A stretch of 64,000 bases of DNA from Rariglobus sp041662485 (GCA_041662485.1 JBAZSJ010000002.1:62001-126000), one strand, 5' to 3'; positions 9,061-18,181 are shown, numbered from the stretch's first letter. Notes: generated by a model not told the origin, from the letters alone. Program-made: numbers and translations.

Positions 9061-9636
9061 ATGGATTCCAATTGGTTTCGGACATACGAAAAATTGTTAC
9101 CGCACGCGGCGTGCCTGGACATTGAAACGTGCTACTGGAACGGCCCCATCGCCGTCATCGGCATCTACCGGCCACGAGACGGGCCGATTGAGGTCACGCA
9201 ACTGGTGCGCGGGCAAACCCTCACCCGCGAGGCCCTCGCCCAGGCACTGCACGGTATCCAACTCATTATTACATTTAACGGCCAGACCCACGATCTGCCA
9301 AAAATAGGGAAGGAATTCCCCGGTTGTATCGGTCCGCACGTTGCGTCCCTTGACCTTTACGAAGTCGCTAAAGACCTCAACCTCAACGCGGGGCTCAAGC
9401 TCCTTGAGGGGCAGTTCGACATTGAACGGCCGGAGTGGATGCGACGGCGCAGGCATATCGCCGTGAAACTGTGGCGACGATTTGCCAAACACGACAACCG
9501 CCAAGCCCTCGCCGCGTTGCTCGAATATAACGCGCAGGATGCCGTCAACTTGTATCCGCTCGCACAAGTCCTTGCTAAAAAAAGCAAGGTGCGGGCACGG
9601 ATACTGTCCGCAATCGACGCGGCTACCGTCATGTAG
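9061..9636 (+). CDS. RNase H-like (YprB-type) exonuclease domain protein
   Basis: 191 aa, essentially one domain. The DEDD-type motifs are visible: ACLDIET near residue 19 (first Asp and Glu), LIITFNGQTHDLPKI with the conserved Asn and Asp, DLYEVAKDLNLNAGLKLLE, and LLEYNAQDAVNLYPLA for the last Asp. This matches the ribonuclease-H-like domain of YprB and related proteins, which degrade or process nucleic acids 3'-5'. It is transcribed divergently from the 150-aa gene and converges on the RadC-like gene, six bases away, with AGGGG a few bases before the ATG. Such freestanding copies often travel on mobile elements. Confidence 0.8.
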   Translation: MDSNWFRTYEKLLPHAACLDIETCYWNGPIAVIGIYRPRDGPIEVTQLVRGQTLTREALAQALHGIQLIITFNGQTHDLPKIGKEFPGCIGPHVASLDLYEVAKDLNLNAGLKLLEGQFDIERPEWMRRRRHIAVKLWRRFAKHDNRQALAALLEYNAQDAVNLYPLAQVLAKKSKVRARILSAIDAATVM

Positions 9637-9641
9637 ACCCG

Positions 9642-10091
9642 TCACAGGTCGCCAAGCAGTGAGCAGTATCCGTGCCCCTTAGGATCGCGCTCGGCAGACC
9701 CGATCACCACGTGGTCGAGTAAGGCGACCCCGACGAGCTTTAGGGCTTGCTCCACCGCCGCCGTCGTCGCCGTGTCCTGCACGCTCGGACTCGGGTCACC
9801 GCTCGGATGGTTATGCACCAGCACCACTCCATGCGCATTCGCCAGCATGGCGTATCGGACAATTTCACGCGGGTGCATCGTCACCGAGTCGAGCGTGCCG
9901 ATAAAGCAGCACACCCGCCCCAGCAGGCGTAACCGCACGTCAACGAGCAGCACCCAAAGTTGCTCCTGGTCGGGGCGTTTTTCGATGACCGGTTTCATCA
10001 ACTCCACCACCATGCGTGGATTATTCACTGCGGTGTCCGGGCACTCCTGACTTGTCTGGCGATAGGCGATGTAAGCTTCTTTGATTTTCAT
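9642..10091 (-). CDS. RadC-like JAMM/MPN domain protein
   Basis: 149 aa. The JAMM metal motif is complete: VLVHNHPSGDPSPSVQD gives His93, His95 and Asp106 (HxHx10D). It is shorter than chromosomal RadC and lacks the helix-hairpin-helix N-terminus, like the RadC/YeeS-type proteins common on plasmids and genomic islands; their biochemical role is unsettled. ATG 10091 is preceded by GGAGG at about ten bases, which decides the start. Its leader (10119-10256) is a near copy of the leader of the small gene at 10486. Confidence 0.85.
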   Translation of the reverse strand: MKIKEAYIAYRQTSQECPDTAVNNPRMVVELMKPVIEKRPDQEQLWVLLVDVRLRLLGRVCCFIGTLDSVTMHPREIVRYAMLANAHGVVLVHNHPSGDPSPSVQDTATTAAVEQALKLVGVALLDHVVIGSAERDPKGHGYCSLLGDL

Positions 10092-10118
10092 ATTCTGCAA
10101 TCCTCCCGCCCCGCTGAT

Positions 10119-10256
10119 GGGGACGCTTTGCAACCGGCAAAACGCGTCCCAGTCCTCATGTGCCCGCACCGCACGGAGCCGACCTTTCGCACTAAAAGGG
10201 TAACGCTTAAAATTCCAGACTGCGCAGCAAAGGAGCGGGATGGACTTTTATGCGTT
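10119..10256 (-). repeat. Duplicated gene leader, copy 1
   Basis: Two palindromes lie between the RadC-like ATG and the next gene: a short one around 10121-10150 (arms containing TTTGC and GCAAAACGCGTCC) and a longer one at 10202-10256 (AACGCTTAAAATTCCA ... TGGACTTTTATGCGTT with TGCGCA in the loop). Both recur in front of the gene at 10486, with the long palindrome exactly 111 bases from each start codon. Probably a promoter/operator leader or a processed RNA hairpin. Confidence 0.75.
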
Positions 10257-10318
10257 GAGACTCCGTGCCACAAAAAAAGGAGTGCCACCCCGCCCCCCCC
10301 GTCTCATGCGCCCGAAGA

Positions 10319-10486
10319 TCATCGGACGCTCACCACCTCGTCGGGATCAATGTTTCGGTTGCTGATGTCGTCGCGCAGACAAATGTCGCAGTAGTATTCA
10401 TCAAGCCACTCGCGAAACCACCGTGCCGATTTCTGACAGTGCTCACAGCTCCGTTTTTTACTCTTATCGTTTTTTGAATTTTTCAT
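10319..10486 (-). CDS. Small zinc-ribbon-like protein, 55 aa
   Basis: Starts at ATG 10486 with GGAGG eight bases upstream. It has a Lys-rich N-terminus (MKNSKNDKSKKRS), then a CEHC ... YYCDIC arrangement (two CxxC pairs 19-20 residues apart) that would bind one zinc ion, and an acidic tail. Role unknown; such proteins are frequent accessory genes on conjugative elements. It is preceded by the second copy of the duplicated leader, so it is likely co-regulated with the RadC-like gene. Confidence 0.65.
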   Translation of the reverse strand: MKNSKNDKSKKRSCEHCQKSARWFREWLDEYYCDICLRDDISNRNIDPDEVVSVR

Positions 10487-10513
10487 AGTATGGCCTCCAC
10501 GCACTCCACTGAG

Positions 10514-10651
10514 GGAACGCGTTGCACCCTGCAAAACGCGTCCGCGTCTCCTCTGTCCTAGAGTCTGTGCACGGCTGGCGACCTTGCCCCGAGGGAAACG
10601 CTTAAAAGTCCAGACTGCGCAGCAGAAGAGCGGGATGGACTTTTATGCGTT
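10514..10651 (-). repeat. Duplicated gene leader, copy 2
   Basis: Same organisation as 10119-10256: short palindrome at about 10516-10545 (GCAAAACGCGTCC shared exactly) and long palindrome at 10597-10651 (AACGCTTAAAAGTCCA ... TGGACTTTTATGCGTT, 15 of 16 arm positions pairing, loop with TGCGCA). The long palindromes of the two copies are 55 bases each and differ at only a few positions. Confidence 0.75.
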
Positions 10652-10804
10652 TAGCCAACCGTGGCCCTCCAACCTTTTCTCCAATCATACCGATCAGGGT
10701 TAGTCGCTTTTCGTTACCTGCGTAAAAGACCAAAAAAGAAAGAGAAATGAAAAGATTTGGGTAACGGCACAGTCCCGTTTTGTTACCCGATTTTGTTACT
10801 TTCG

Positions 10805-11317
10805 TTACTCGCGCAACAGCTCCGAAATCCCGACCCGTCGAAAACCCGTGACGTAGGCCAGAATCACAGCACCCGCCATCGCTCCTAGCACGACACCAGG
10901 ATGCGCAGTCCAGACCGCCGACAATGTGTGTGCGCACGACGCACTGAAGACACCAACTCCACAATTTCCGACCACGAGTGCGAACCCACTTGCGAACAGC
11001 GCCAATCCGGACGCAAAAAAACCGTAGCGATAATGCACGGTGCGCCCCGCCAACTGCATCACGATGCCGATACCCCCGCCCAATGAAACCGACAGGATCG
11101 CCCACAGCGACAGGATGTTTCCCGCAAGCAAACAGATCCCCGCCGCACCGGCGACAGTCGCGATCATCGCGCACCAAAGCGCCCACTTGGGACGTTCCTG
11201 TGCCATCAGCGCAGTCCACCGCCGTTGCACGACGATGAGTGGTTTTTCGGTTTTAGGCACGGGCTCGCACCCCGTTGCTTCGTCCAAAGGTCGCAAGTCG
11301 CTCCACCGCCTGGTCAC
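10805..11317 (-). CDS. Small integral membrane protein
   Basis: 170 aa with four hydrophobic segments at about residues 45-66, 68-88, 98-119 and 140-158, and a basic, cytoplasm-like C-terminus. No family recognised. The start is ambiguous: GTG 11317 overlaps the upstream gene by 65 bases, while ATG 11206 begins cleanly after it (MAQERPKWALW) and has GGTGGA about ten bases upstream. It may be a conjugation or entry-exclusion-type accessory protein, but nothing in the sequence proves it. The stretch 10652-10804 downstream holds no gene. Confidence 0.55.
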   Translation of the reverse strand: MTRRWSDLRPLDEATGCEPVPKTEKPLIVVQRRWTALMAQERPKWALWCAMIATVAGAAGICLLAGNILSLWAILSVSLGGGIGIVMQLAGRTVHYRYGFFASGLALFASGFALVVGNCGVGVFSASCAHTLSAVWTAHPGVVLGAMAGAVILAYVTGFRRVGISELLRE

Positions 11318-11699
11318 GGATGGTGGTCAGAAACGTCGCGCACTCCGCCTGCGGCAGCGTGTAAAATCCGTGCTCGTGTTGGTAGAGCCGTGCCGCCCGT
11401 CGCAGACCATGCATGCTCGCCTGGTGCCACGCATCGACTTCTTCGGCATATCTGAAGGCATGCACATCCGGTGCCTCAAGCAGGGCTGTCGGCGATGCCT
11501 CGATCACGGCGTCATCACGACGGGGCGCGGGTGCAATGCGGTAGGGATGGAAATGCGCATACGCGGCAAGCGGGATGGGTTCGACCGCCAGCGCCTTGAA
11601 CAACAATTCATCCACCAGCCGTGTCATCGGCAGCGAGCGGGCATCGGCCGTCCGATACAACACCGGGATGAGCTTCTCGTGGATTTTAGGCGAATACAT
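11253..11699 (-). CDS. Hypothetical protein, 148 aa
   Basis: Begins MYSPKIHEKLIPVLYRTA and continues PMTRLVDELL, a pattern I have seen at the start of small DNA-binding-like (ribbon-helix-helix-type) proteins on plasmids and islands; the remaining 100 residues are not recognised. It overlaps the upstream frame by 14 bases and the downstream membrane protein by 65 bases if that gene uses its GTG. Probably an accessory transfer or maintenance gene. Confidence 0.55.
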   Translation of the reverse strand: MYSPKIHEKLIPVLYRTADARSLPMTRLVDELLFKALAVEPIPLAAYAHFHPYRIAPAPRRDDAVIEASPTALLEAPDVHAFRYAEEVDAWHQASMHGLRRAARLYQHEHGFYTLPQAECATFLTTIRDQAVERLATFGRSNGVRARA

Positions 11700-12345
11700 G
11701 TGCCGTCACCTCTGGATTGCGGTTTGCCATCAGCATAACCTGCGGCAGTCGCCGTGGGCATCCCGGAGCAGTTCGCGGTGCCGCTCGATGATGTGATCCA
11801 GCTTGCTTTCGATGTCCTGTAATCGCGTTACGATGGCTTGTTAACAATTGATATGATTGTGATGATGTGTTAACCAAGCTAATGTTGCCGCTCTTTAGCT
11901 CGAACATTTCTTCATTATTGCGTCTTCCTGTGTCAATTATTCCTGAGTTTGCATTTAATCCAAATGCGTCGAATTCGAGTGAGTTTTTGTTGAACTGCGT
12001 CGTTGTTGCTCCCGATGTGTTGTATACCAAACGACCCTGTCTCTGCTGTGGCTGCCCTCGCGTTACTGATCTGAATACCGCTTCTTGCGATTGTTGATCG
12101 GCGTTCAGCGTGATCATCTCTACTCGCGCCAGTTCGGCAGCAATTCGTTCCTGAAGCGGGGCCAGATCAACTGTCTCCAGCTGGAGAATTGCATAAAACA
12201 ATTGAAGCAAGCTCCTAGCCAGTCTGGCGGCGGCCCGCGTGCGTGCTTGGTTCGCAGGCACGCCCATCGTTGCCCAATCCGGCGCCGTCGTCGTGTTTAC
12301 CCTACTGAGTGTCGATGAACCATGAATGCCACCCTCATGAACCAT
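11686..12345 (-). CDS. Doubtful hypothetical protein, 219 aa
   Basis: A minus-strand frame starting GTG at 12345. The first 95 residues look protein-like (helical, ANQARTRAAARLARSLLQLF). The middle is Ser/Thr/Asn-rich in AT-richer DNA, and the last 40 residues (SHHRAAPRTAPGCPRR) look like out-of-frame translation. It may be a real gene whose 3' part has been frameshifted, or an old remnant. The stretch 12346-12485 beyond it has no gene and marks the change from mobile-type genes to the polysaccharide locus. Confidence 0.3.
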   Translation of the reverse strand: MVHEGGIHGSSTLSRVNTTTAPDWATMGVPANQARTRAAARLARSLLQLFYAILQLETVDLAPLQERIAAELARVEMITLNADQQSQEAVFRSVTRGQPQQRQGRLVYNTSGATTTQFNKNSLEFDAFGLNANSGIIDTGRRNNEEMFELKSGNISLVNTSSQSYQLLTSHRNAITGHRKQAGSHHRAAPRTAPGCPRRLPQVMLMANRNPEVTAHVFA

Positions 12346-12485
12346 AAGTTAGCCAGATTCTCCTACGTAAGATTTTAACGGAGTTAGCACTTTGAAACCA
12401 TAACCTGGCCGGAATAGAAAAAGAAAGCATGAGCTGGCCAAAATAGCCCAGCTATCGCTGCGACTAATGACGCTTCCAATAACGT

Positions 12486-14183
12486 TCAGCCTCGCTCTAT
12501 CTTGAGGAAGCATTCCTTTACCACACGATACGCTTCCTTCGGTCGGCGGTATTCGTCGAGGGTTCCTTTGTTATTGAACGCCCGCGGACGCTTCAGTGCC
12601 CAACCGCCGCCATACGTGCGCACGTCTGAAAAATGCCACAGTGCTATGCCACTGCAGCGCCGGTCGCTCAATGCCGCATCACACGCGTGCCGCAAATACT
12701 CGGCCTGATACGTTTCGGTGAAGAAATCGTTGTGTTCGTCTCGCCAGCCATAGAGTCCCTCCGCACCAATCTCCGAAATAATCACCGGCTTGTCGGCGAA
12801 TCCCGCCCTGTCGATGTGCGCAAAACATTGATTGTAGTGCGGCGCTATCAGGTCGAGAGGGTTCTCAACACCTTCGCAACCATACCATCCAGGATAGACA
12901 TTTAGACTGATTACGTCGGCCAAGTGGTAATACTTGTCAGTCAACGCAAACATCGACGCATACGTCACCAGTCGCGACGGATCGAGAGAGCGCAGGGTTG
13001 CCGCCGTTTCCCCGAACGCCTGGCACACATAGTCCTGATCGCTGCCGGCCTCGTTTAGAAATCCCCATAGGATGATCGAAGGATGGTTGACGCTCGCCCG
13101 AACCATCGCACGAAGCGACTCGCGGTGATCCGCATGCCACTTTGCGCTGGCGAAGGTCTTCTCGCGCTGCCCCCAGCCAAGATTTTCCTCCCAAACCAGC
13201 AACCCAAGCTCGTCGCACAAATCGAGGAACCGCTGATCTTGAGGGTAATGCGATCCGCGCACGAAATTGCATCCGATATCTTTCAAAAGTTTAATGTCCG
13301 TGAACATCTGCAGCGGCGACGTCGCCGGTCCTCCACTGGGGTGCCACTCGTGGCGGTTGTAGCCCTTAAGGATGATTTTTGTTCCGTTTAGCCAGATCGC
13401 GCCCTCACGAGCCTCGACGTGGCGCAGTCCGAAGCGCACCGTCAATGCGTCGCCGTTAGGCAGCGCAACGCTCAGAGTATGCAGCACTGGCGTCTCCGGC
13501 GACCAGAGTCGCTTATCCGCAGCAACCAACTCCAACGTAGCTACGCCGCCAATCACAGTCACCGCCGCATGTCTGCACTCCGACTCACCGTCTATCCGCG
13601 TGGTCAGAGCAACCGATCCGCTCGTCGAATCTCCCAACCAAACTTTGACGGCAAATTTCCCTTCCCTATAGCCAGCGGCGACTAACGTCTGCACATGGTC
13701 GATAAACACGCCGTCATCCGGCAGCACCCGCAGCGACACCGGACGGATGATTCCGCCGTATTGATAGAAGTCGAAATACTCCTCGTGCATCGGCACGCGG
13801 TCGAAGTCATAGCGGTTGTCCACCAACACGACCAGTTCGCGTTCCGTCTTGGCTGACTTCGGCACTTCGACCGTGAACGGAGCGTAGCCGCACGCATGGT
13901 CCCTCAACACGACCCCATCGACAAACACCCGGCACCACATCGACACCGCGCCAAACTCCAGACGCGCCGCATGTCCTGCGGGCACGGTGAAACGAGTGCG
14001 ATAGACTGCCGCGCCGCGCTTTCCCGCGTAGTCCGGCAACGCATCGAAAGCCGAAGGCACGGGAGCGAACTCCCACGTCTCCACAGCGGCAGGAGTGAAA
14101 GAATCGAGGCCGATTTTGCCTAGGAACGCAAAGTCCCAGAGCACGGTGGGCGCCGTGATCAGGCGCGGGGTAAGATCGATCAT
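12486..14183 (-). CDS. Glycoside hydrolase family 2 enzyme
   Basis: 565 aa, complete three-domain GH2 core: sugar-binding beta-sandwich (about 1-160), immunoglobulin-like domain (about 160-260) and TIM barrel (about 265-560). The acid/base is Glu378 in WGFLNEAGSD and the nucleophile is Glu471 in VIISEIGAEG. There is also the GH2 signature region NRHEWHPSGGP and GSHYPQD. No signal peptide, so cytoplasmic. Beta-glucuronidase-, galactosidase- and mannosidase-type activities all occur in GH2, and the substrate cannot be fixed from sequence. It follows the beta-propeller gene after 20 bases and probably shares its operator-bearing promoter. Confidence 0.9.
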   Translation of the reverse strand: MIDLTPRLITAPTVLWDFAFLGKIGLDSFTPAAVETWEFAPVPSAFDALPDYAGKRGAAVYRTRFTVPAGHAARLEFGAVSMWCRVFVDGVVLRDHACGYAPFTVEVPKSAKTERELVVLVDNRYDFDRVPMHEEYFDFYQYGGIIRPVSLRVLPDDGVFIDHVQTLVAAGYREGKFAVKVWLGDSTSGSVALTTRIDGESECRHAAVTVIGGVATLELVAADKRLWSPETPVLHTLSVALPNGDALTVRFGLRHVEAREGAIWLNGTKIILKGYNRHEWHPSGGPATSPLQMFTDIKLLKDIGCNFVRGSHYPQDQRFLDLCDELGLLVWEENLGWGQREKTFASAKWHADHRESLRAMVRASVNHPSIILWGFLNEAGSDQDYVCQAFGETAATLRSLDPSRLVTYASMFALTDKYYHLADVISLNVYPGWYGCEGVENPLDLIAPHYNQCFAHIDRAGFADKPVIISEIGAEGLYGWRDEHNDFFTETYQAEYLRHACDAALSDRRCSGIALWHFSDVRTYGGGWALKRPRAFNNKGTLDEYRRPKEAYRVVKECFLKIERG

Positions 14184-14203
14184 GAGGTTATTGAATTTTG
14201 TGC

Positions 14204-15403
14204 TCAGCAGCCCGTGATCGCACTGACATTGAGCTCATACATCTGGCGCGTGCCTTCGTGGATCGAATCGATGCACACCTTGCGCCCGTCGCGACTCCAA
14301 CGCGGATGCAGGTCGCAACGGATCTCCCACTTGACCGGCGGCGACAGGAAACGCCCGATGTCCACGCGCGCGCCGGTCGCCATATTGAACAGGAACAGTG
14401 TGCGGTGATGTTCCGCGTCCGGGTAGGTGTCCGATAGCATCCAGCGTCCGTCGGGAGAAAACGAACAATGCCCGTCACAGGTCAGCAGTGTGTCGCCGAT
14501 CGCCTCAATGCGACCGCCCTCTCGATCCTCAAACGAGAAATACCGATCGCCGATGTCGTCGCGTCGCGCCCAGGCGACGATCTTGTCCTTGCCCCACCAG
14601 TCGTAATGCGAAACGAGATTGTGGTCGGTGAGGCAGCGCAGGCCGCCGCCGTTGATGTCCATCGTCAACAGGCGCGTGTCGCCCACCTCCATGTCCGGCG
14701 TCTTGCGCCGGTGCAGGACCGCGAAGCGGTCGCCGGGGCCGAATTGAGCATGGTTGAAGCGATGCACCTTTCCTGAAAAGTCGGTGCCACGCCTGAAGTT
14801 CGCCGCCTCGGCCACGCTCAGGATCAGACGGCTTGCCCCTGTTTCCAGATCGACCGTCCACAGGCCGTCGTCCTCCGGCTCATCCACGCCCATCCACGGA
14901 TCACGCAGACCTGCGTAACCATAACCCGGGCGTTGATGTTGCAGGCGGCTGAAATTGAGCGACACAGCCTTTGTGCCGGCGCGGTTCACCGTGTAGATTG
15001 GCCGGTCCAAGACACGCTCATGCTTGGTATCCACATTCAAAACGCGCGATACGAAGCGGTCACCGATGCGGTCATTGAAAATGATGTTTCCCGAGGAGCC
15101 GTCTCCCAGCCACTGGAGCATCGAGCCCTGCTGCCAGTTCCAAGCGCGCGTCTCGGCGATGGGAGTCCACCCGCCAGTGGCAACGTCGACGAGCCCGATG
15201 ATAGCGACATCGCTCTCGGTCGGAGGACGTTCGCGGAAAGCCGACTCCATCGCGAGAAGACGACGTCCCGAGGCGTCCCAAGGGCATTTTTCGTAATAAC
15301 CGAACCAGTGGTGGCCAGGGCCGCGAGTAAGCGGAACAGCGGCGGGAAACACGGGACGGACGACGTCAGCGGATAGAGGGGAAGCGACGGTAACAGGAGG
15401 CAT
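14204..15403 (-). CDS. Beta-propeller protein, lyase-like (PL22/PL24/PL25-type fold, tentative)
   Basis: 399 aa from ATG 15403; the frame is open further upstream, but that part is low-complexity non-coding-like sequence containing the operator. It has repeated WD40/TolB-like blades with the signature GPGHHWFGYYEKCPWD near residue 30, then RAWNWQQGSMLQWL and FSPDGRWMLSDTYPD. The same signature, as I remember it, occurs in secreted beta-propeller polysaccharide lyases and their relatives. No clear signal peptide, so it may act on imported oligosaccharide. It is co-transcribed with the GH2 gene. Confidence 0.6.
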   Translation of the reverse strand: MPPVTVASPLSADVVRPVFPAAVPLTRGPGHHWFGYYEKCPWDASGRRLLAMESAFRERPPTESDVAIIGLVDVATGGWTPIAETRAWNWQQGSMLQWLGDGSSGNIIFNDRIGDRFVSRVLNVDTKHERVLDRPIYTVNRAGTKAVSLNFSRLQHQRPGYGYAGLRDPWMGVDEPEDDGLWTVDLETGASRLILSVAEAANFRRGTDFSGKVHRFNHAQFGPGDRFAVLHRRKTPDMEVGDTRLLTMDINGGGLRCLTDHNLVSHYDWWGKDKIVAWARRDDIGDRYFSFEDREGGRIEAIGDTLLTCDGHCSFSPDGRWMLSDTYPDAEHHRTLFLFNMATGARVDIGRFLSPPVKWEIRCDLHPRWSRDGRKVCIDSIHEGTRQMYELNVSAITGC

Positions 15404-15452
15404 GGTGACGACAGCCTGCGCCTCGGTCCGTGCCTCAACGACAATGCTGTAA

Positions 15453-15466
15453 TTGATACAGATAAG
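15453..15466. promoter_or_regulatory. LacI-type operator site 1
   Basis: TTGATACAGATAAG lies between the divergent genes at 15403 and 15618, 50 bases before the first. It matches the palindromic consensus YTGATACAKATMAG found at seven other promoters of this locus. Confidence 0.7.
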
Positions 15467-15617
15467 TAAGGACCGCGACGGGATTTTTAGCCTCGTCACA
15501 AACGGTAAAGTGCCGCCTGCCTCCGGCACGAAAAGATAAAGCGAACAGTTTATATGTATAAGACTCTCGATTCTTGGAGTCCTTTGACCGCAAGACAGCA
15601 TCACGAGATCATACAAT

Positions 15618-16664
15618 ATGTCCGCCGTCTCCGTCCAGAAAGGCTCCCCCTCTATTCTCCCCAAAGCCCATACGTCCGTGGATCTGGTTGGGGTAAGGAG
15701 GGAGATCATGGATTATCTGGAGACACTCCGGGTGCATGAGGCTCCCTATGGTTGCTACCGTTACAGGCCCGGAGCCGCACCGGGTTGGGATCTCTACGCC
15801 ACTACGGACGTCGCGATCCTGCGCACCGTCATGGGAGAAAACCTGCGCGCAACCCTATCCGACGACCAGTGCCGGCAATGGATAGACGGCATCAATGCGT
15901 TCGCGCAAGAGGACGGGGTTTACCGTCCGGGGGGACACTCCGATCAACACCGGAATGGCATGGTCATCGGCGCGCTCGGGCCTCTTGGCGGACGGCAAAA
16001 ATTTCCCGTTCAGTTCTACAAGGACTTCGACACCACTGAAAAAGTAGGGGCCTGGCTGGAAAAGATCGATTGGAGCAGACAGTGGCCCGCGTCGCATCTG
16101 TTCTGGGGCGGCATTCATTGCTACAGCATGAGCCGACATTGCACGGCGGCTTGGCTCGATGCGGTTTTTGACTGGCTCGATGCCAATCTTGATCCGGAAA
16201 CCGGCTGGTGGCGTCTGGGCGTGGAGCACGCCGACCGCGACCAGCCTCTCGGCGGAGGCGCACACATTTGGCCCATCTACCAGCACCATGGACGTCGCTT
16301 CTCGTGTCCGGAACGGACAATCGACGGCATTCTGTCCATGCAGCGGCGCGACGGGAGCTGGCTGCGGTTTGGCCACTACCTGGACCTCGACGCGCTTTAC
16401 GGACTGGCCTACTTGGGTGCGCAGGCCGTCGGCTACCGGACGGCGGAGATAGACGAGGCGGTGCAACGGCATGGAGACCTCGCACAAAAAGAGTATCGCG
16501 CATTCATGAACCGTCGGCCCGACACGCATTCGTTGCTCGCCATGGTGGGTGGACTGGGGCTGCTGTGGCAATTGGCGCCGGGACGCTTTCACGACACCAT
16601 CCCTTGGACGGATATTTTCAGCGACATCCGCCTATATGCCACCGCAGCAGTCGAGTGCAACTGA
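15618..16664 (+). CDS. Alpha/alpha-toroid-like protein, possible glycan-active enzyme
   Basis: 348 aa, no recognised family. Repeated aromatic-rich helical segments (WDLYATTDVAIL, SHLFWGGIHCYSMSRH, LDALYGLAYLGAQ) suggest an alpha/alpha toroid as in unsaturated glycuronyl hydrolases and related lyases. Acidic and His residues cluster around HADRDQPLGGGAHIWPIYQHH. No signal peptide, so probably intracellular. It is transcribed divergently from the beta-propeller/GH2 operon across operator site 1 and converges on the transporter gene 11 bases away. Probably processes oligosaccharides, but this rests on context only. Confidence 0.55.
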   Translation: MSAVSVQKGSPSILPKAHTSVDLVGVRREIMDYLETLRVHEAPYGCYRYRPGAAPGWDLYATTDVAILRTVMGENLRATLSDDQCRQWIDGINAFAQEDGVYRPGGHSDQHRNGMVIGALGPLGGRQKFPVQFYKDFDTTEKVGAWLEKIDWSRQWPASHLFWGGIHCYSMSRHCTAAWLDAVFDWLDANLDPETGWWRLGVEHADRDQPLGGGAHIWPIYQHHGRRFSCPERTIDGILSMQRRDGSWLRFGHYLDLDALYGLAYLGAQAVGYRTAEIDEAVQRHGDLAQKEYRAFMNRRPDTHSLLAMVGGLGLLWQLAPGRFHDTIPWTDIFSDIRLYATAAVECN

Positions 16665-16675
16665 TCGACAAGCCA

Positions 16676-18088
16676 TCATTCGGGGGCAACATAGCCCCCC
16701 GGGCCGCCGAGTTTCATGAACTGACGGTGCACATAAAGTCCCGCGACAAGCGCGACCACCGCCAGACCGCAAGCCACGGAAAAGGTGTGCCGGTAGATAC
16801 CGCCTGACCGGTCGATCACCAGTCCCATCACGGGTGCGATCGTCATGTTGGCCAACGCAATAAAAATACTCGCCGCCGACATAAATTGAGCGAATCGCGA
16901 ATGCGGGAACAGCCGCTGACCGAGCGAAGCCGCACTCGTAAAATAGCAACCCGACAAAACACCGTGCGCGACCCAAGCAATCAGAAATGTCTCCGCCGTG
17001 GTCGCATAAAGACTGCCCCAAGCCGTTACCACGATGTAGCAAGCCAGCGATGCGATGCTGATCCGCAATGGATGAAACACGTCGGCGAGCCATCCTAGGA
17101 AAAACGACAATGACAGTGAAATCAGATAGGTAAGCGCGAGGTATTTTCCATACACCGTCATGTCCATTCCAAGACTCCGGGCATACGGAATGGAGAACGT
17201 GTTGATCGGATTGAAAGCCAGCACCGCGATCTGCAGCAGAGCAAAAATGGAAAGGTAATAGGGGTTGGTGAAACACTCCCGGCAATAGCGCTTCGTTTCG
17301 GCAAAAAACGTGCGCAGCCCGCGGGCCGGCGCGCTCCCGTCGGCCATCGTCGCCGGGAGCGGCGGAGGCGGATACCCGCCCTCCTTAACTTTAAGGCACA
17401 CCCAGGTAAACGCACAGCCGTAGAACACTCCCACAGCACACAGGATCAGCGTGAAATGTTCCGGCACGTGACCCACGATCCAGTAGTTGAAGATCATGCC
17501 GTCGATCAGGCTGATCGCACGAAACAGACCGTAGAACCGACCGAGCATCGGCTTGGGCACCACGTCGTTGACCAGTCCGCCAAACACCGCCCCGCCCGCG
17601 ATCGTGGCGAACTCGAAGGCCGCCCATGCAAAACCAAAACAGATGACGGACACGACCATCTCGTCCTGCTGTGGGAAATGCCCGTGCACCCACTTCGCGA
17701 AAAGGGGCGTGAGACCCAGCGCGATCATGCCAAACGCGGCCAGCGGCGTGGTGACGAGCAGAAACGGAATGCGCCGGCCCCAACGCCCGCGATGCCGGTC
17801 GGATTTCACGCTGATGACCGGCCCAAGCAGCATCCCGAGCAACGCCGGAAACGACGTGAGCAAAAGCCCAAAAAGCACGTTGGGCACGTTGAGATGGTTC
17901 AGATACCACTGCGCCATCGGCAACACCGAGCGGTCACGCATCGACCACGCGAAGTCTCCGAAGGTCAGCCAGCAAAACAACGCGACCAAGCCGGAGGCGG
18001 TGTAAACCAGCGTGCCGACGCGCCATGTCTTGTGTCCGGCGACGATGGAAACGTCACTCCGGGGAGAATCGACAGAAGAAGGGTTCAT
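16676..18088 (-). CDS. MFS sugar transporter, SLC45-like
   Basis: 470 aa, with about twelve membrane segments. ATG 18088 is chosen over 18187 because the longer version would read through the operator and begins with an Arg-rich stretch. The loop motif VKSDRHRGRWGRRIPFLL between helices 2 and 3 is the MFS motif A in the form typical of SLC45/GPH-like sugar carriers of polysaccharide loci. It presumably imports di- or oligosaccharides made by the secreted lyases. It diverges from the LacI-type gene, with operator site 2 in the 161-base gap. Confidence 0.85.
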   Translation of the reverse strand: MNPSSVDSPRSDVSIVAGHKTWRVGTLVYTASGLVALFCWLTFGDFAWSMRDRSVLPMAQWYLNHLNVPNVLFGLLLTSFPALLGMLLGPVISVKSDRHRGRWGRRIPFLLVTTPLAAFGMIALGLTPLFAKWVHGHFPQQDEMVVSVICFGFAWAAFEFATIAGGAVFGGLVNDVVPKPMLGRFYGLFRAISLIDGMIFNYWIVGHVPEHFTLILCAVGVFYGCAFTWVCLKVKEGGYPPPPLPATMADGSAPARGLRTFFAETKRYCRECFTNPYYLSIFALLQIAVLAFNPINTFSIPYARSLGMDMTVYGKYLALTYLISLSLSFFLGWLADVFHPLRISIASLACYIVVTAWGSLYATTAETFLIAWVAHGVLSGCYFTSAASLGQRLFPHSRFAQFMSAASIFIALANMTIAPVMGLVIDRSGGIYRHTFSVACGLAVVALVAGLYVHRQFMKLGGPGGYVAPE

Positions 18089-18167
18089 GGGGATTGGGGC
18101 CGGTCGCGAGCGCACGAGGCTGCGGGGACGGCACGCCATACGCGGCACATTGACAAAGACCCGCCTC

Positions 18168-18181
18168 CTGATACATATCAG
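18168..18181. promoter_or_regulatory. LacI-type operator site 2
   Basis: CTGATACATATCAG, almost a perfect palindrome (CTGATA..TATCAG), sits between the divergent transporter and regulator genes. This is the classic place for an autoregulatory operator. Confidence 0.8.

Noticed and set aside
10602..11219. A 205-codon minus-strand frame
   Set aside because: Overlaps the four-helix membrane protein in another frame and shows Cys/Gly/Arg-rich nonsense.
15404..15709. Upstream extension of the beta-propeller protein
   Set aside because: It would read across the operator and promoter region, and its sequence is unlike the family, which begins shortly before GPGHHWFGYY.
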